Below are positions 33,778 through 43,132 of a stretch of DNA of 64,000 nt, one piece after another; position 1 is the first letter of the stretch; each line of letters begins with the position of its first letter. The position numbers and the translations under genes were made by a program. The stretch is from Aurelia coerulea (taxonomy: Eukaryota; Cnidaria; Scyphozoa; Semaeostomeae; Ulmaridae): assembly GCA_039566865.1 (NCBI GenBank), contig CM076954.1, forward strand, positions 7,014,001 to 7,078,000. Direction: 5' to 3'. Below the pieces are notes generated by a model that did no database searches, was not told the DNA's origin, and saw only the letters and a list, made by a program, of their open reading frames with translations.

Positions 33778-34198
33778 ACCTTCCATTCAGAAGATGCATG
33801 ATGCAAGGTAGCTCCAGCAGTGCAAAAATCTTACTTGGATCAAGCTCTCAAATCATACTCAAAACAAATAGCATATTAGGCTTGAAGCATGCAAGATACT
33901 CGATATTTTGCTAAGGGTTGTTGCTGTAAGTGAAAATGTTGTTTCTTACAAAAGATCAATGTATGCCTTTATATATGCCGTGTAATGATGGATATGGGAC
34001 AGCTCAAACACAATTTGTTATCACAACTGTTAAAACAAATAGTTTATTTTTTGACTTGTTTATGTTGATGTTAGTATTTTCCAGGACCACAGGGACACAG
34101 TTAGCATATGTACTCTATCGTGCTGTCAGTTAGTTCTGTTTGTTGAGACAAAATACAAAGAAACTACTAAAACTTTCATTTCTTGGATTTGCTTTTTC

Positions 34199-35401
34199 TC
34201 AAATTATTGTATCAAGTACATCGGATCGTACCATAAAATTGAAAGCTTCAACTATATCATTACAGGGCACCTTTTCTGGTTCCTTCAAAATGCTACTCAG
34301 TGCATGTCGATGCTCCTGACATATGTAGTCTAAAGTTTCCACATCTGCAAGATCATTAGCTTCATTCAAGGATTCTGCAGAGATTGCAAGCCCTTTTTCC
34401 TCTGCTTCATATTGGTTGGGAAATGCATACATGTGATTTGGAATTCCACAGGGCAATATAACTCCTTCTTGCTTTCTGATCCTATGGGAATTCCAAATCC
34501 TCACAAAAGTGTCACATTCCCTTTGCAAGATTGGAATTACCAAATAAGACAAGATAATACGGTGCCTTTGATTGTGTGGGTCATAAGAATGTGAAGACAA
34601 AAGATGCAAAAGATGAGCCTTTATGTCTTTCTCCATCCTATGGTGAAGATCCCTCCACCATCTCTCAATTTTGTTGGCTGTGGATGGTCCATAGATCACT
34701 GCATCAGTTTCTTCCTGAAAGGTGCCCAACTTTTGATGTAAATAACAGTGGATTGTAGCCATCAACCCTGTTTCGTTACCCCTGTCCAAACGAAGGTAAT
34801 GTGGCAGCACTCTGGATTCAGTAAGATATTGAAGAAAAAAATTTGCAACAAGTTTTGGGTCTGAGTTGCCATTCCAAACTCGGAGAAATACTATTTTCCG
34901 GGAAAAAGTATCTTGACATCCATAAATGGCAAGAGGAAACGTTGACTTCTGAAAACCCATCATTTTGTCGTGCCCATCTAGTGAAAATGTCCAGTTAGGG
35001 CCATCAGAAGAAAAGGGTCGCTTCGGGGTTTTCTTTTTCCTCTTCACACATCTGGATTCAACACCTTCTGGGTCTAATTCCCACATTGTATCGTAGACGA
35101 TCTTTCTCGGCACACAAATACCATACTCAGTTCGCAGTTTCTGGTTCATTGATCTGTAGCCAAGCAATTTCCCAGGCCCGTTCATTTCTTCTTCCAGTGC
35201 TTTCGTGACCACAGACAAGTCAGTGTCCCTCTCTATGTAGTGGATTCCAAAGAATCTGAGACGACGGTCAAGTGTGGCTAGGCTCCAACGGTATTGTGAA
35301 AAATCTCGACACATGAAATCAAGGATCTCTTTCCTTTTCAAATTTTGCTGTACATATATTTGAAGGCACTTTTTAAGATCATCATTTTCACTCCAGTTCA
35401 T
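34199..35401 (-). CDS. Integrase-like DDE transposase of the alpha-kinase transposon
   Basis: A 400-residue uninterrupted minus frame starting MNWSENDDLKKCLQ, 55 bp inside the right terminal repeat. Residues 5-60 look like a helix-turn-helix DNA-binding part (KRKEILDFMCRDFS...TLDRRLRFFGI). Residues 70-115 hold the GYRSMNQKLR / DPEGVESR signature preceding the catalytic core. The core (about 135-255) fits an rve/retroviral-integrase fold: Asp142 in SLDGHDKMMGF, a conserved YGCQDTFSRKIVFL strand, Asp206 in LRLDRGNETG, and Glu246 in TANKIERWWRDL, i.e. D-63-D-39-E. It should cut and join the ends at the 331-bp repeats. The match to the IS3/Ginger/IS3EU-like range is by motif; exact superfamily unknown. 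It points towards the kinase gene (convergent). Confidence 0.88.
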   Translation of the reverse strand: MNWSENDDLKKCLQIYVQQNLKRKEILDFMCRDFSQYRWSLATLDRRLRFFGIHYIERDTDLSVVTKALEEEMNGPGKLLGYRSMNQKLRTEYGICVPRKIVYDTMWELDPEGVESRCVKRKKKTPKRPFSSDGPNWTFSLDGHDKMMGFQKSTFPLAIYGCQDTFSRKIVFLRVWNGNSDPKLVANFFLQYLTESRVLPHYLRLDRGNETGLMATIHCYLHQKLGTFQEETDAVIYGPSTANKIERWWRDLHHRMEKDIKAHLLHLLSSHSYDPHNQRHRIILSYLVIPILQRECDTFVRIWNSHRIRKQEGVILPCGIPNHMYAFPNQYEAEEKGLAISAESLNEANDLADVETLDYICQEHRHALSSILKEPEKVPCNDIVEAFNFMVRSDVLDTII

Positions 35402-35455
35402 CTTTTGCTAAAACACGTGTACCTAAATAAAGTCTGTTTTACCATTTCCCTACCA

Positions 35456-35786
35456 TTTCCCGCCAAAACTTTCTGGTCATGATTCCGAGACCAGCCTCGA
35501 TTTGAAAATGATAATGATAGCGATGGTCCACTTGGCAATTTGAATTTTAGGCAAATATATTTTAAAAGTAGAATTGAAACTAAAACAAAAATGAAATTGA
35601 AACTAAAATTAACTTTAATGTAAAATCAAGTTTTTATTAGCATTGACTTAGGTTTAGATCGAAACAAAATTTAATTTCAAATTGAATTTGGTTTCATTTC
35701 AAGTTGACTTTGATTGTAAATGTGATTTAAATGCGAAAAAAAATTAAATATAACTCAGAATTGTTTTGACAACGATGGGCCACCAT
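35456..35786 (-). repeat. Right terminal inverted repeat (331 bp)
   Basis: Complement of 30924-31254. It lies immediately upstream of the transposase start on the minus strand, so the same repeat sequence that precedes the kinase also precedes the transposase. Confidence 0.97.
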
Positions 35787-35796
35787 AAAGTAGTAT

Positions 35797-35904
35797 TAAT
35801 ATGTATTTTTTAATTTTTCATATTTTGTATAGCGTAAAGTATTCTTAAATTAGCTGTAATTTGGAGCTATGATTAATTCTGGACTACTGTGAAAATGAAA
35901 CAAT
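35797..35904 (+). mobile_element. Group-B-like 3' UTR remnant right of the transposon
   Basis: Contains AAATTAGCTGTAATTTGGAGC, similar to the 3' UTR at about 54345 (TAATTAGCTGCAATTTAGC), and leads into a trinucleotide tail. With the fragment left of 30915 it marks the pre-insertion target. Confidence 0.45.
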
Positions 35905-35905
35905 A

Positions 35906-35976
<71 letters not shown>
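35906..35976 (+). repeat. (ATG)n microsatellite
   Basis: About 23 tandem ATG units, likely the microsatellite-type tail of the preceding non-LTR 3' UTR. The poly-Met and poly-Ile frames are artefacts. Confidence 0.95.
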
Positions 35977-35977
<1 letters not shown>

Positions 35978-36249
35978 GTAAGTTTCTCACTGTATGTTCC
36001 ACAAACGTGGTGCAAGTTTGGACCGTGCTTCTGCTTTAAAAGTGCCACGTCCCGGTGCAAACAAACTACAAAAGCATCCCGGATTCCAACAACTGAAAGC
36101 AACAACTACAACTGATGAACCGAATAGTACATGCAGGCTCAGCAAATTTGTTTCTTTCCTGGTATCAAGCTAAGTACTTTTGTTTCTTCGTATGTTTCTT
36201 CTTCTTTCCTAATATACTGCCTAACTCTATCCCATTTCCTTCTCTCGTT

Positions 36250-36396
36250 CAGTCTTTTCCTTTCCCTTTCCCTTTCCCTTTTCCTTTTCCTTTTCCTTTT
36301 CCTTTTCCTTTTCCTTTTCCTTTTCCTTTTCCTTTCCCTTTCCCTTTCCCTTTCCCTTTCCTTTCCTTTCATTTCCTTTCCTTTCCTTTCCTTCCC
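36250..36396. repeat. Polypyrimidine tract, (CCCTTT)n / (CCTTTT)n
   Basis: Almost pure C/T on the plus strand for about 145 bases, built of CCCTTT and CCTTTT hexamers. Such tracts can form H-DNA. The Phe/Pro- and Lys/Arg-rich frames are not genes. Confidence 0.95.
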
Positions 36397-36404
36397 TCCC
36401 CTTC

Positions 36405-36543
36405 TAGACTTGCCCCAAGTCTATTTCGTCAACTGTAATAAGTCTATCTGAAAGTACACTACAAAATGTTATTTCGCTTTTCACTTTTCCCTTCAATTTT
36501 TTTGACGAAATTTTTTTGACGAAATAGACTTGGGGCAAGTCTA
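36405..36543. mobile_element. Short hairpin element, AGACTTGCCCCAAGTCT tips
   Basis: TAGACTTGCCCCAAGTCTA and ATTTCGTCAA at the left recur as the complement at 36515-36543. The tip itself is a palindrome (AGACTTG-CCC-CAAGTCT), so each end can form its own hairpin. About 139 bp including TA at both borders; a miniature element with no coding capacity. Confidence 0.8.
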
Positions 36544-36843
36544 CTCCTCTTCTTTTCACTTCAGTTTCTTTTGTCTTCGTACCTTCTTCCTTCCTGGCAC
36601 TTCAGCTGCCTTCCTGATTGCGCCACTACCACGCTACTTCATTTGTTGAGCTCTGCATGCAGCATTGATATCCGTGTTGATATTAACATAAACAAGTTTC
36701 AAGCACATACCGCATATTCCTTCTTCAAGACGTCATTTAGTTTCTCTTCCTTGTAATTAATAACTCTGTCACAACCCAAATCCTGTAACACATAACAAAA
36801 AATGCTTGTTAATATTGAAATGCAAATTTGAAAAACATTCCAA

Positions 36844-36945
36844 TAGACGATTGCGCTAAAGATGGCGGCGAGGAACTTTTACCAAGATGCATTGTGTTCG
36901 AAATACGAATAGTTCCTCACCGCCATCTTTAGTGCAATCGTCTAG
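36844..36945. mobile_element. 102-bp hairpin element, TAGACGATTGC tips
   Basis: The left 33 bases (TAGACGATTGCGCTAAAGAT... to GAGGAAC) pair with 36912-36945 with two or three mismatches, leaving a loop of about 35. TA at both ends could be duplication or part of the tip. Confidence 0.8.
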
Positions 36946-37615
36946 CCTCACTACACAAAGACCTTCAATTTACGCTCATCTAATTGAATTGAAATAATGT
37001 TGTTGTTGTCGCTCCAGTGAGGGCCAAATTGCCAAACTCTTCTCAAAACGGCAAACTTGACTTTCAATTGTACGGGGGTGGGTGCACTCCAAGAAAAAAA
37101 TGTTTCACCCGGCTTGAGAAATTTTCCCTCGAAATGATAGCTGGCTTTAGAAAAAATAGGTGAAAAGCATGCCCCTAAATGTAAAACTTCGTCGAAAAAC
37201 AATGAAATAATACTTTTGACAACCGGCTTTAGACAAATTACCTTCTTTTGATACCCGGCGTTAGAAAAAAGAGGCAAAAAACGATACCCGGAAAGGAGTG
37301 CACATTGCGTCAGCAAAATACACTAAGTAACTCCCCCCCCCTCCCGGGTCCCTCGTGTTACATTTAGGTCCATTCCACGCCAGTGCAGTACAGCTCGAAA
37401 TTCATCTGAATCTTTGCAATCATCATTCCAAGTAGTCCTTTGCATTTCTCTTTTCCTGTATGTTTAAACTGTATTCTTTTAACGAAATAGTTTGATATGA
37501 AGCATCCTATCACAAGATAAACTGATAATTTATCTCTTCGTGTTTTGCAGATACCAGTTGCCATTATTGGTAATTTTTTTTCTTTTTCCGCGAGGAGAAA
37601 CCAAGCCCTCTCCTA
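36946..37615. other. G-run repeat remnant, no gene
   Basis: At 37080-37345 phrases of the form CCCGGCTTTAGAAAAA recur four times at irregular spacing, ending at CCCCCCCCCTCCCGGG. This resembles the arms of the G-run foldbacks at 33458 and 48276 but I find only one arm. The rest has short frames only. Confidence 0.4.
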
Positions 37616-37619
37616 TGCG

Positions 37620-38145
37620 AACAGAAGATCCCTTAGAAACAGGAGGAAGTACAGTAATGTGTCTGTGATTTTTCTTGCTTAATGTATCAGCAGCCTTAAA
37701 GAGAGCACTGACGTCGCCAGCCTTAAGATCTGTAGGGAAATCTAATTTAGCGATGAAGCTGTTTAGATTTGTTTGTAAAACAGAAAAAATGTCGGCATTT
37801 TCTTTCAATATTTTCCCTGGGAGACTCCCTTCGGGGGCTGATTTTTTTGGATCAAACTTAGTTAGCTGCGGAACAATTTCACTTAAAGTAACTTCCTTAA
37901 GGTCAAATTTTTCGCTAAATTTGACATTCTCCTTCATTTCGATGATACTGGGATGTGAAATGTATTTTTAGTGGCAATATCGATAGTATTTGAAAGAATT
38001 ATGTATGAGCAAATGATGACTTTTGTGATAAGTTTCTTATCAAATTTTCTTTGCAGATTTAGAAAGGGGTATAATACACAGCACGCACTTTTGAACCTGA
38101 TAGAGAAATGCAAACAGGTTTTAGACAAAGGAGGTTACACTGGCG
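37620..38145. mobile_element. Group-B RT fragment with internal inversion
   Basis: The minus strand 37965 to about 37630 reads the segment before the RT core (SHPSIIEMKENVKFSEKFD, then PGKILKENADIFSVLQ, then ITVLPPVSK). The plus strand 37977-38145 reads exactly the next segment (VFERIMYEQM, then CRFRKGYNTQHALLNLIEKC). The two halves meet head to head at about 37968, and the protein break is at the same VS(K) residues in both. This is a 5' inversion as produced by twin priming. The plus half stops after about 55 residues, so a later truncation occurred. Confidence 0.75.
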
Positions 38146-38159
38146 AAGAAGATTTATTA

Positions 38160-38617
38160 ACTTGAGAAAACAAGGGATTTATGTGGTTTGAAAAACAAAG
38201 CCAAGGGAATAAGCAACAAAGAAACAACCAAGGACAATCTTGGTAGCAGGTATGATATTTTACATATTATTAGAAGTCTCCTTTAACTTGATTTTAATCT
38301 CGTCTTCTAGCCCTTGAACACATAACAGATATGCTACAACTCAAATTCTGGCTTTTCTTATAAAATTATATAGAATAATATCAAATAGATATCACTCTAA
38401 TTACAAATCTACATAGTGAACGATGAGAAAGAAGAGAGACAACATCTTCAGAGAGCAGGCATCGACTTGATCTTTTGCGCTATTCATTTTCTATTCAGTC
38501 ATCTGCTAACTAGATTCGGCCAACAGGCCATCATCAGAGCAACTCTACAAATCTAAATTGATACTGATTGTACGGACAGACAGTTTACTATAAACAGTGG
38601 TTGATACTTTGAAATAA
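38160..38617. other. No gene recognised
   Basis: Only short frames; AT-rich. Confidence 0.35.
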
Positions 38618-38664
38618 TCAGTTGCACTGAAGATGCCCAAGTGGGCAAAACTAGTCAGCACTGA
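38618..38664 (+). ncRNA. Hammerhead-ribozyme-like motif
   Basis: CTGAAGA (38627-38633) fits CUGANGA. A perfect stem II follows (TGCCC / GGGCA around AAGT), then AAAC, then CTAG-TC, like the stem III and cleavage triplet of minimal hammerheads. Flanking TCAGTTGC and GCACTGA can pair as stem I with one bulge. The deviation is A (or overlap with stem II) at the position of G12. No Penelope-like coding sequence is adjacent. Candidate relic of a Penelope-like element or retrozyme. Confidence 0.35.
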
Positions 38665-39440
38665 AATAAAGAATAAAAAGGGCAAAAGACCAAATTTGAT
38701 GCCTCTTTTCTTTGAGTGGTTAGGTCCTCTTCAACGGTACACTGTATAGATACTGATTATACGGATTTGCGGATCCAAAGTCGTAACATGCATCATTTTG
38801 GAATCATCCCCGTCATCACGTCTCACTTATCTTTCCATGTAATGTGTGTAAAGAATGCTAGGACACACGGTATGAAATGGAACCGTACATTATAGCTACT
38901 TTGAAAAGGGTAAATCTTACCTTCAAGAACGTTGCCTTTTCACTCGTTGAACATAATCCGATGACATGACAGCCATTGTTTTTGACAATTTGTACCTAGG
39001 ATGATAACAACATAGGATGACAACAGATCAATCCAACTTCGCCATTTTGCCGCACTTTATAGGTCCAAAAAGCGTCAAGAACGGCGCCTCAAGTGCAAAT
39101 TCAGCTTAGGGCAACTCTACCCTCCACTCCAGTGAGAGACAAGTCCCGATCAACGGAAGCCCGTAGCTCACCAGAGGGGACGGCAAAATCACCCTTAGGG
39201 ACAAAACTATACATAAAATACAAATTACAATACAGTACAAAGTACAAACAATGCATACGCCATCGTCGCAGTCCAGGGCCATAGAATTCAACCTACCAGA
39301 TATAGGAGACAACGAAAAAAACTCATTGAAATCGTTTAGTTTGCTTGACGAATTCAACAGTACATTTTAGTGTCATTTCGCTAGCTTTCTCGTTATAAGC
39401 ATTACTTCCAAAAAGAAGAAGATCAACCTTATTCAAATGT
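38665..39440. other. No gene recognised
   Basis: Short frames without domains. Confidence 0.35.
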
Positions 39441-39446
39441 TGCGCT

Positions 39447-40002
39447 CTAATGTTGTCGCGAGTTATAAAATCGGACTAAGCTTGACACTGCAACCTTTTT
39501 AACTATTTCGTTTACAGTCAATGCTAGATCTGTGAGTTTGTCTGCAATTCGGTCAGGCTCCCTGTCGCGAAAGCTGTTCGTTCTACACATCAGAAAGACC
39601 AAACTTGGCTTCATATTTACTGGAGGTTCAACACAAGAAAATTCTCTTGGGTTTTGCAATACGCTGTCTTCCTCGACGTCACGTCACGCCTTGGAGGGCC
39701 TGCTTGTACCTGCGTTTGTCTCATCTTGACTACTTCATTATAGTCGTAAACCTCAGGCATAATGTTTCTTCCTGTGGTAACAAAACGCTCCTCGTTTGAA
39801 TCAATTACACATATGTCTTCTTCTTTTCTTTTTCGATGCTTCCAGGGAATGCCTTCGGTGCTGGATTGATCTCTCTTGATATTCTGTCTTCCACTTCAGA
39901 TTTCTCTGTTTGTGGCGTTGGCAACTCGTTGTATTTGTTCCAATGATAATTGCTTGATGAGTCTTCAATTTGTATCAATTCAGACTCAATACGGAACTTC
40001 AA
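39447..40002 (-). pseudogene. Possible retroelement ORF1 remnant with esterase-like piece
   Basis: On minus, an open frame from 40002 (MKFRIESELIQIEDSSSNYH) continues to about 39645 as a polar, charged sequence (KTYVIDSNEERFVTTGRN, PEVYDYNEVVKMRQTQ). A second frame, 39659-39447, contains FRDREPDRIADKLTDLALTV followed by VKKVAVSSLV. The latter resembles the 'GTNDL...IA..I..L......V.IS' segment of SGNH-type esterase domains found in ORF1 of some CR1-like elements. The resemblance is weak and by motif only; a host exon is the alternative. Confidence 0.3.
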
Positions 40003-40555
40003 TTCTACGAGCTGTCATTAGTCTGGTGCATTGCGCATTGAATGTGAAAAAAGGTGAACAAACCGCGGTGCACAGAGAAGCGTTTCCATGTAAACATAGC
40101 CCCAATCCGATATGAAATTAAAACGGCATCGTGTGAACAGGGCTCAGACTCACGAGGTAGTTGCAGTTATCGCAACAACAAAAACACGTTTTTGCTCAAA
40201 CTGGGACTTATAGACTTTCACATAAAAATTGTGAAGGAAAGGGCACCGATGTTCAATTCGCGCACAAACGGGGCTATGCGGCGTAGTCATGACAACCTTC
40301 GGTAAATTGGAAATTCTTATTGCTGTGGTGAGCATGTGAGCTAACGGAAGCTAAGTGAATGAGGAAATCCGGGTTGAAAGTGAAAGGTTTGTTGATTCTT
40401 GGATTGAGGAAACATTCATCTGGATACTTGCGGCTTTTGTTTATTGTTAACTCATAGAAAACTTGAATTTGAGGCGTTTTATCATTTGAGGCTTGAGCAA
40501 ACAACTTAGGCTCTCCGCCATTGCCTGCAACACTCACTTCATTTCATTTTATCAA
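40003..40555. other. No gene recognised
   Basis: Short frames on both strands, none with a domain I know. Confidence 0.35.
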
Positions 40556-40559
40556 TATA

Positions 40560-42368
40560 TGTGCACGCTACTCCTTTCAGCCTATTAACAAATCATTTCA
40601 ACGAAAAAAAAATGAATAATTAGTAAACAACTTTAATATGCGGCTCTACCAAGGAGTCGTGTTTGGGTCTTGTAGGTTCAAAAGATACTTTCTAAAACCT
40701 GTTTTAAAACGAGCAATTGATTCTTTTTCTCGAATGTTGTAAGGGATATAAATCCAATTTTTGACACCAGAGAAGTAGAATCTTCGCTTTGCATATTCTA
40801 ACCTAACTTTAGGAATTTCCAGATGTCCATGATTTCAGGTTCTATATTCTGAAATCATGGATCTTTCTGTGAACTTATGGCGAAGATTTTCGAGGCAAAG
40901 GTCATGCAGAATTTTATATCGGGTGAGCCAGAAAAAAGTTCCCACTTTCTAAAATTCGTAGCACCACAACTACTTCGTGGATTTGAATGATTCAAATTCT
41001 AGTTGAAAGCCAAAAGATCGAAGTATTTTTATGATTTTTCTCGTCTTCTTACAAGCACTACAAATATAGGTAAATTAAACTTTACAAAAATTTCATGGCT
41101 GCAAAATGACAGAAAAAGGCCTAAAACACTTGATCAAATCGTTAGGACTCTCCTCACACAGAACAATACGCACATGCGTTTCACCTCTCTCAAGAGTTAC
41201 AAGAAATAGATTCTCTTACAGATACTAAAGATTTTCAATCCCATGGCAATAGATGTGCAGACGATATCTCTCACCCACGAGAAATTGCATTTTCTCTGTT
41301 GTTCTGAGCGAGGAGTCCTTTATGATTTGATCAAGCATTTTAGGCCTTTTTCAGTCATTTTGCAACCATGAAATTTTTGTAAAGTTGAATTTACCTATAT
41401 TTGTAGTGCTCGTAAGAAGACGAGAAAAATCACAAAAATACTTCGATCTTTTGGCTTTCAACTAGAAATTGAATCATTTAAATCCACGAAGTACTCTTGA
41501 TGCTATGAATTTTCAAAAGTGGGAACTTTTTCTGGCTCACCCGGTATGTCATGATTCCTTTGTCAAAGGAGAGCAAAGATTTTACATTCAGCCATTTATA
41601 ATTACAATGCTCCTTATACTTAAAGTCCACTATTAGCTTCTTTGCCCTTGTCTGTAATTGTTGCAGTTGGGATAGTTTTGTGTTGAAAAGAGCACTCCAA
41701 ACACTGTTGCCATAGCGAAGATGGCTTTCAAAGAGAGCTTTGCAAACTTGGTCAAGTTTCCTTTTCGGGAGGATGCTTTTAAGCTTTCTCAAGGAGCTCA
41801 AGCCCCCATTCAGCTTGTTTTTTTTATAGTTTTGTACTGCTCTTTCCAAGGATTTCGTCGACGTTGCTTTCTAAATATTTGTCTTGTGAACCCTTTTGAT
41901 AACTTCATTATTGAGGAAAAGATTTGGCAAATCATCACCTACCCCATTCAGTTGCCGCCTATGGCCTATAACAGTAGATTAACTTTTGCTGGCATTCAAA
42001 CTAAGTTTATGAAGCCTCGTCCAGTTCGATATATTTCCCAGCTCGTTTTTCAAATCTGTTAGAAGTTCATTCAGGTTTTCTGACGCAATATTCACACATG
42101 TATCATCGGCATACATAGTCGGGTTTCTGCGTTCCAGATAGTTCTCAAAATCATTAGTGTCTAGTATGTAAAGCAAGGGTTCCAAACACGAGCTGTGTGG
42201 AATACCACACTTCATACCGCTTATGCTGGAACTAGTTACATCAAAATAACAGAACTGCTCACTATTGGTCAGATAAGAAATGAAACAGCCGTGGGAAGTA
42301 CCATCGACACCATACTCTCGTAGCTCAGCTTCTCGTACAGTGTTGCTATGGTTTCCATATCTGGACAT
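40560..42368 (-). mobile_element. Group-D non-LTR retrotransposon, split by a foldback
   Basis: Minus strand. 42368-41979 holds RT blocks: SHGCFISYLTNSEQFCYFDV, a degraded GIPHSSCLEPLLYILDTNDF, and PTMYADDTCVNIAS with YADD kept. 41849-41546 is the thumb (LRKLKSILPKRKLDQVCKAL, SHLRYGNSVWS, LQQLQTRAKKLIVDFKY, ending FDKGIMTY). The foldback 40919-41544 follows. Past it the frame resumes exactly with KILHDLCLENLRHKFTERS and then the usual end FYFSGVKNWIYIPYNIRE, to about 40650. Frameshifts occur at about 41850-41980. 5' truncated at about 42370. Confidence 0.8.
40919..41544. mobile_element. Foldback element (626 bp), TCGGGTGAGCC / GGCTCACCCGG tips, TA duplication
   Basis: Inverted arms of about 200 bp: GGGTGAGCCAGAAAAAAGTT at the left, its complement at the right. 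TA lies at 40917-40918 and 41545-41546. Taking out the element and one TA restores the open frame of the interrupted retroelement (ACA TAT AAA ATT), so the borders are certain. Related in its arms to 46967-47498. Confidence 0.92.
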
Positions 42369-42610
42369 GAAACCGAGGGAAACAATTTCGTCCTAATTTT
42401 CAATGTGAACGTCCAAAGGTCGTAGTTTGAGCGTCCATAGTCTATCATTAGCGATAACTACGAACTTGTAATCAGTCTAAACAGGGCTTACATTTCAAAG
42501 AAAATATTACTTACGGCTAAATGACCAGTACCACCTGCTGCAGCTACAACAACAAAATTTGCTTTGACAATGGATGAGTAATCATAGATCATAGATCACA
42601 GCAAATCCTA

Positions 42611-42860
42611 CCGGGTGAGTCATAAAGCAATCCCTATGCGAATTGCTATTGGCTACTTGGATATAAAACGCTACCGGAAAATATATTGTTTGACAGCGAA
42701 GAATTTCGAAAATATAGTTAACTCAAATGACGTTTCGCTTTCACTTCATCAAAAAAGATATTACAATGCACCACTTCAATCACAGGAGGCCCAAACTATT
42801 GCGCTGAGGTGGCCTTCCCACAGTGATCCAGGGAATGAAAAGAATACCAAAACATGATTT
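42611..42860 (+). mobile_element. Half of a CCGGGTG-tipped element
   Basis: TA followed by CCGGGTGAGTCATAAAGCAA looks like the left tip of the foldback group, but no inverted partner is found before the ATT repeat at 42870. Either a truncated copy or one whose right arm was lost. Confidence 0.4.
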
Positions 42861-42867
42861 CTTGCAA

Positions 42868-42872
42868 GAATA

Positions 42873-42928
<56 letters not shown>

Positions 42929-42978
42929 TAATTTCTTTTATTATTATAATATTATTATTATTATTATTATTATTATAT
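42868..42978. repeat. (ATT)n microsatellite
   Basis: Long ATT run with one interruption near 42930; a second, less regular run lies at 43072-43128. Confidence 0.95.
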
Positions 42979-43040
42979 AAACTAAAACCACATCCAGAAT
43001 AAACAGAAAATAAAATGTAGAAACACAACTGTTTAAATAA

Positions 43041-43069
43041 AAACGTTTCGATTATAAAATCTTCGTCAG
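43041..43069 (-). ncRNA. Hammerhead-like core between two ATT runs
   Basis: On minus: CTGACGA (fits CUGANGA), one extra A, stem II GATT / AATC around TTAT, then GAAAC and GTTT. Stem I and stem III are not evident, so only the core order is met. Confidence 0.2.
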
Positions 43070-43132
43070 TTATTTTTATTATTATTATTATTATTACTAT
43101 TTTTATTATTCTTATTATTATTATTATAAAGG

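Larger units (their letters stand above)
30924..35786. mobile_element. DNA transposon carrying alpha-kinase and DDE transposase genes
   Basis: 4,863 bp bounded by 331-bp inverted repeats starting ATGGTGGCCCATCGTTG. AAAGTAGT lies directly outside both ends (30916-30923 and 35787-35794); the shared string can be stretched to ATAAAGTAGTAT, so the duplication is 8 to 12 bp depending on which tip bases belong to the element. The TIRs differ by two substitutions by eye, so the insertion is young. Inside are two convergent uninterrupted genes, an alpha-kinase (+) and an integrase-type DDE protein (-), and in the spacer a later 320-bp foldback. The long TIRs and 8-10 bp duplication recall Mutator-like or hAT/KDZ-type elements, whereas the transposase looks like the IS3/integrase group (perhaps IS3EU); I cannot place the superfamily. 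Confidence 0.93.

Noticed and set aside
33930..34133. 67-codon ORF whose end resembles one at 47694-47921 (Y-V-x-Y-R-A)
   Set aside because: Only a few residues agree; no wider similarity.
35906..36440. Poly-Met, poly-Ile, Phe/Pro-rich and Lys/Arg-rich ORFs
   Set aside because: They translate microsatellite and polypyrimidine tracts.
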